Below, in pieces: positions 61,265-64,000 of a DNA stretch of 64,000 bases. Source of the stretch: Anaerolineae bacterium (GTDB lineage: Bacteria > Chloroflexota > Anaerolineae > Anaerolineales > Villigracilaceae). Positions within the stretch are counted from its first letter, which is position 1. Every line of letters begins with the position of its first letter. The DNA lies in assembly GCA_021324435.1 (NCBI GenBank), contig JAJPIZ010000038.1:62001-126000 (forward strand). The letters run 5' to 3'. Under the pieces are notes generated by a model. That model was given only the letters and a program-made list of their open reading frames with translations, had not been told where the DNA came from and made no database searches. The position numbers were made by a program, and so were the translations under genes.

Positions 61265-62926
61265 ATGGCTACAAATCTGCTGGTGGTGACGCCCAGTCCA
61301 AATTTTGGAGATTTGATTCGCCGCTCCCTTGAAGAGACGGGGAATTATCGCGTGTTCGTTGTGAACAGCAAAGCTTCTGCTATCGTTCGCGCAGACGAAG
61401 AATCCTGCAAGATGGCCTTCCTTGATCTTGACATGGGTGAGCCGTGGGTGGAAGACGTTGGCAGATCTCTGCGAACCGTTTTGCCCAGCATTGACCTCTT
61501 CGTTCTGACTCAAAACGAAACTCCTCCCGCGCTCGATAACATCCGCCCGTGGACACTGGTCCGCAAGCCATTCCAGGTGCAGGAACTGCTCCGGGCTGTA
61601 GCGCAGCCTGAGCAGACCTCTGCCCCTTCGACACCCTCAATTCCATCAAATACAGAAAACGACATGCCGTGGATGAACGACGTCAGCAAGGCCGCGCAAC
61701 ATCTCACCAGACTCACATTAGAGTCTTCCTCTCAAGCGGCGCTGATCACGCGCAAAGGTGAACTGTGGGCCTATGCCGGGCAACTTCCTCAGGATACCGC
61801 GCACGAAATCGTTCAGACTCTGGTTCGAAATTGGAAAGCACAAAAAGGCAGTGACCTGTTACGTTTTGTCCGCTTGGAAAGCACAAAAGCCGAGCACATG
61901 TTGTACGCGACCGAACTTGCACCAGATGTGTTGCTCGCCATGGTTTTCGATGCCGAGACGCCGTTCAGCACCATTCGTTCGCAAGCCAGCCAATTGGTGA
62001 CATCGCTCGATGAAAATGGAACCAGGGAAGAGAAGAACGACAACTTTACCTCACCGAAAAATGCGAGGCAGGAAACCCTCGAACAGGTCACCAGCGAAGT
62101 CGAGGGCGACGATGACGTTGACGTCCCATCAATTTCTGAAATCCTAACAGACATCCCATCGCCAGATCCGAAGAAACCAGTGGCCGCGTCGAATCAATTG
62201 CCGGTCGCCCCCGCTTCAAGTCCGGACCTGAAGCGGCCAGCCGATCTCACGCAGACTCGACCCTCGATCTTCTCCTACGAATCTTCACGGCCCGTCCCCC
62301 TCAAAGATATATTGATCGCGGACCAGCAACCCACCCCGAATACTCTTGCTGAAACGCGCGCCTCGAAGTCTACGCTGGATGGACTCGAAGTCACTGCGCC
62401 ATCCAAATCACAGCCGCGGCCCGAAACGCCGATCCGCATGCCCAAGCCTGGCGAACTCGATGAGACGCGCCCACATTCTGCCAATGAAGCGGCGGAACAT
62501 GTCGTCCTCGAACCGGTCTCAGCCGGCATGTATCATTTGACGTATGCGTGCCTGCTGGTGCCGCGCTTTACATCGCATTATCTGACCGGCGACATCGCCG
62601 ACAGACTCTCGGAATGGCTTCCTCAAATCTGCCTCTCGTTCGGATGGCGGCTTGAGCATCTCGCCGTGAGACCTGAATATTTGCAATGGGTGGTGAACGT
62701 GCCGCCTGCGGCATCGCCCGGTTATCTGATGCGCATCATGCGCCAGCAGACCTCCGACAAAATTTTCAACGAGTTCCCGCGTTTGACAAAGGAAAATCCC
62801 TCCGGCGATTTCTGGGCGCCCGGTTATCTCATCATGGGCGGGACTCAGCCTCCTCCTCCGCAACTCGTCAAGGACTACATCAAACAAGTTCGCACGCGGC
62901 AGGGGATCGAAAAGCCACGTCATTGA
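61265..62926 (+). CDS. Pseudo-receiver / roadblock-like / degenerate Y1 (IS200-type) transposase-fold fusion protein
   Basis: N-term LLVVTPSPNFGDLIRRSLEETG...AFLDLDMGE...LVRKPF; middle SSQAALITRKGELWAYAGQLPQDTAHEIVQTL; C-term YHLTYACLLVPRFTSHYLTGDIADRLSEWLPQICLSFGWRLEHLAVRPEYLQWVVNVPPAASPGYLMRIMRQQTSDKIFNEFPRL...FWAPGYLI...VKDYIKQ. Confidence 0.75.
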   Translation: MATNLLVVTPSPNFGDLIRRSLEETGNYRVFVVNSKASAIVRADEESCKMAFLDLDMGEPWVEDVGRSLRTVLPSIDLFVLTQNETPPALDNIRPWTLVRKPFQVQELLRAVAQPEQTSAPSTPSIPSNTENDMPWMNDVSKAAQHLTRLTLESSSQAALITRKGELWAYAGQLPQDTAHEIVQTLVRNWKAQKGSDLLRFVRLESTKAEHMLYATELAPDVLLAMVFDAETPFSTIRSQASQLVTSLDENGTREEKNDNFTSPKNARQETLEQVTSEVEGDDDVDVPSISEILTDIPSPDPKKPVAASNQLPVAPASSPDLKRPADLTQTRPSIFSYESSRPVPLKDILIADQQPTPNTLAETRASKSTLDGLEVTAPSKSQPRPETPIRMPKPGELDETRPHSANEAAEHVVLEPVSAGMYHLTYACLLVPRFTSHYLTGDIADRLSEWLPQICLSFGWRLEHLAVRPEYLQWVVNVPPAASPGYLMRIMRQQTSDKIFNEFPRLTKENPSGDFWAPGYLIMGGTQPPPPQLVKDYIKQVRTRQGIEKPRH

Positions 62927-62944
62927 TTCAACGTATAATTGAAG

Positions 62945-62985
62945 AGCGCAGAGATCGCAGAAAATCAATTTCCGCGCTCTGCGCT
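62945..62985. terminator. Intrinsic terminator
   Basis: AGCGCAGAG...CTCTGCGCT + T-tract. Confidence 0.75.
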
Positions 62986-63007
62986 TTTTTATTATGCAAT
63001 CACCTCT

Positions 63008-63052
63008 ACCGCATACTGCCTACTGCTCACTGAATACCGATTACTGACCATG
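63008..63052. repeat. 7-nt tandem array ending in the polA start codon
   Basis: GCATACT GCCTACT GCTCACT GAATACC GATTACT GACCATG. Confidence 0.75.
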
Positions 63053-64000
63053 CCTCCCACTTTCTACCTCATTGACGGACACGCCCTCGCCTACCGCATG
63101 TATTTCGCATTGACAGCCGGCTCCAGCACGCAACGCTGGCAGACATCCAAAGGCGAACCCACCGCGGGCATCTACGGTTTCGCGCGTGAACTGCTCCGCA
63201 TCCTCGAACAGGAAAAACCCGAATACCTCGCGGTCGCGTTCGACACAGGCAAAACTTTTCGCGATCAAATCTTCCCGGAATACAAAGGCACACGCGCCAA
63301 AATGCCCGACGACCTGCGCCCGCAGATGGAGCGCATTCGCCAACTCGTGGATGCCTTCAACATTCCGCGCCTCGAAATGGAAGGTTACGAAGCCGACGAT
63401 GTATTGGGTTCGGTGGCGCGCCTCGCCAATGAGCAGGGGCTTGGCGTGAAGATCATCACCGGCGACCGTGATCTTTTGCAACTCGTCAACAAACGCACCG
63501 CGGTCTATCTTGCGGGCGATGATCAGAATTACATCACCGATGAAGATGTGACGAAAAAACTGGGCGTACCTCCCGCCCAAATCGTGGACTACAAGGCCAT
63601 CGTCGGCGACAAATCCGATAACATCCCCGGCGTGCCGGGCGTCGGCGAGAAGACCGCCATTTCATTGCTCCAAAAATTTGGCTCGCTCGATTCGATTTAT
63701 CAAAACATAGATCAAGTCGAGAACCGCTGGAAATCAAAACTCGAATCGGGCAGGGCCTCCGCGTTCATGAGCCGCGATCTGGCGCAGATCAAGACCGATC
63801 TCAAAGTGAAACTCGACCTCGAACACGCCAAATCCCACGACTTCGACCCGGACAAGATCGAAGCCTTCTTCACGGAATTGGAATTTCGCTCGCTCATCAA
63901 GACCCTCAAACGGCTGACCGGCAAAGAAGACTCATCTTACTCTGCAAACACTTCCGCCAAACAGCCCGCGGGACAACTTTCGATGTTCGTCAACGAGCCG
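63050..64000 (+). CDS. polA: DNA polymerase I, N-terminal 5'-3' exonuclease part (truncated by window end)
   Basis: FYLIDGHALAYRMYFAL; LAVAFDTGKTFRDQIFPEYKGTRAKMPDDL; VGDKSDNIPGVPGVGEKTAISLLQKFGSLD. Confidence 0.93.
   Translation, partial: MPPTFYLIDGHALAYRMYFALTAGSSTQRWQTSKGEPTAGIYGFARELLRILEQEKPEYLAVAFDTGKTFRDQIFPEYKGTRAKMPDDLRPQMERIRQLVDAFNIPRLEMEGYEADDVLGSVARLANEQGLGVKIITGDRDLLQLVNKRTAVYLAGDDQNYITDEDVTKKLGVPPAQIVDYKAIVGDKSDNIPGVPGVGEKTAISLLQKFGSLDSIYQNIDQVENRWKSKLESGRASAFMSRDLAQIKTDLKVKLDLEHAKSHDFDPDKIEAFFTELEFRSLIKTLKRLTGKEDSSYSANTSAKQPAGQLSMFVNEP

Noticed and set aside
62528-62926. Active IS200/IS605 insertion sequence
   Set aside because: The Y1-like domain lacks the HUH histidines, is fused to signalling domains, and no TnpB or IS end structures were recognised.

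Overview
The window is a gene-dense, chromosomal-looking bacterial segment with about 50 convincing CDSs. Gene content and style suggest an Anaerolineae-like Chloroflexota genome; this is inference, since no rRNA is present. I found no tRNA, rRNA, CRISPR array, prophage or intact IS. Recognisable genes include nadD, yebC, ruvC, ruvA, proC, an ABC-F ATPase, kbl, a DprE1/DprE2-like pair, lipB, ino1, metK (with SAM-I riboswitch), cbiMQO, a TrpB2-type trpB (with a Trp T-box), a FIST protein next to a large histidine kinase, gyrB/parE, plsY and the 5' part of polA. The points most worth a second look are: (1) 61265-62926, a pseudo-receiver + roadblock-like protein fused to an IS200/IS605-type Y1 transposase fold whose HUH histidines are gone (Y-L-Q); (2) 37581-39458, a DNA methyltransferase next to a PD-(D/E)XK-like protein, a candidate restriction-modification pair; (3) many degenerate tandem repeats of different sequence that all share a 7-nt period, located at gene borders, supplying start and stop codons, lying inside CDSs and inside the SAM riboswitch; (4) a Trp T-box (specifier TGG readable from the sequence) followed by an unlisted 52-aa ORF; (5) a perfect palindrome inserted in frame in lipB, REP-like elements (one forming the C-terminus of a helicase-associated protein), and a decayed GNAT gene after proC.
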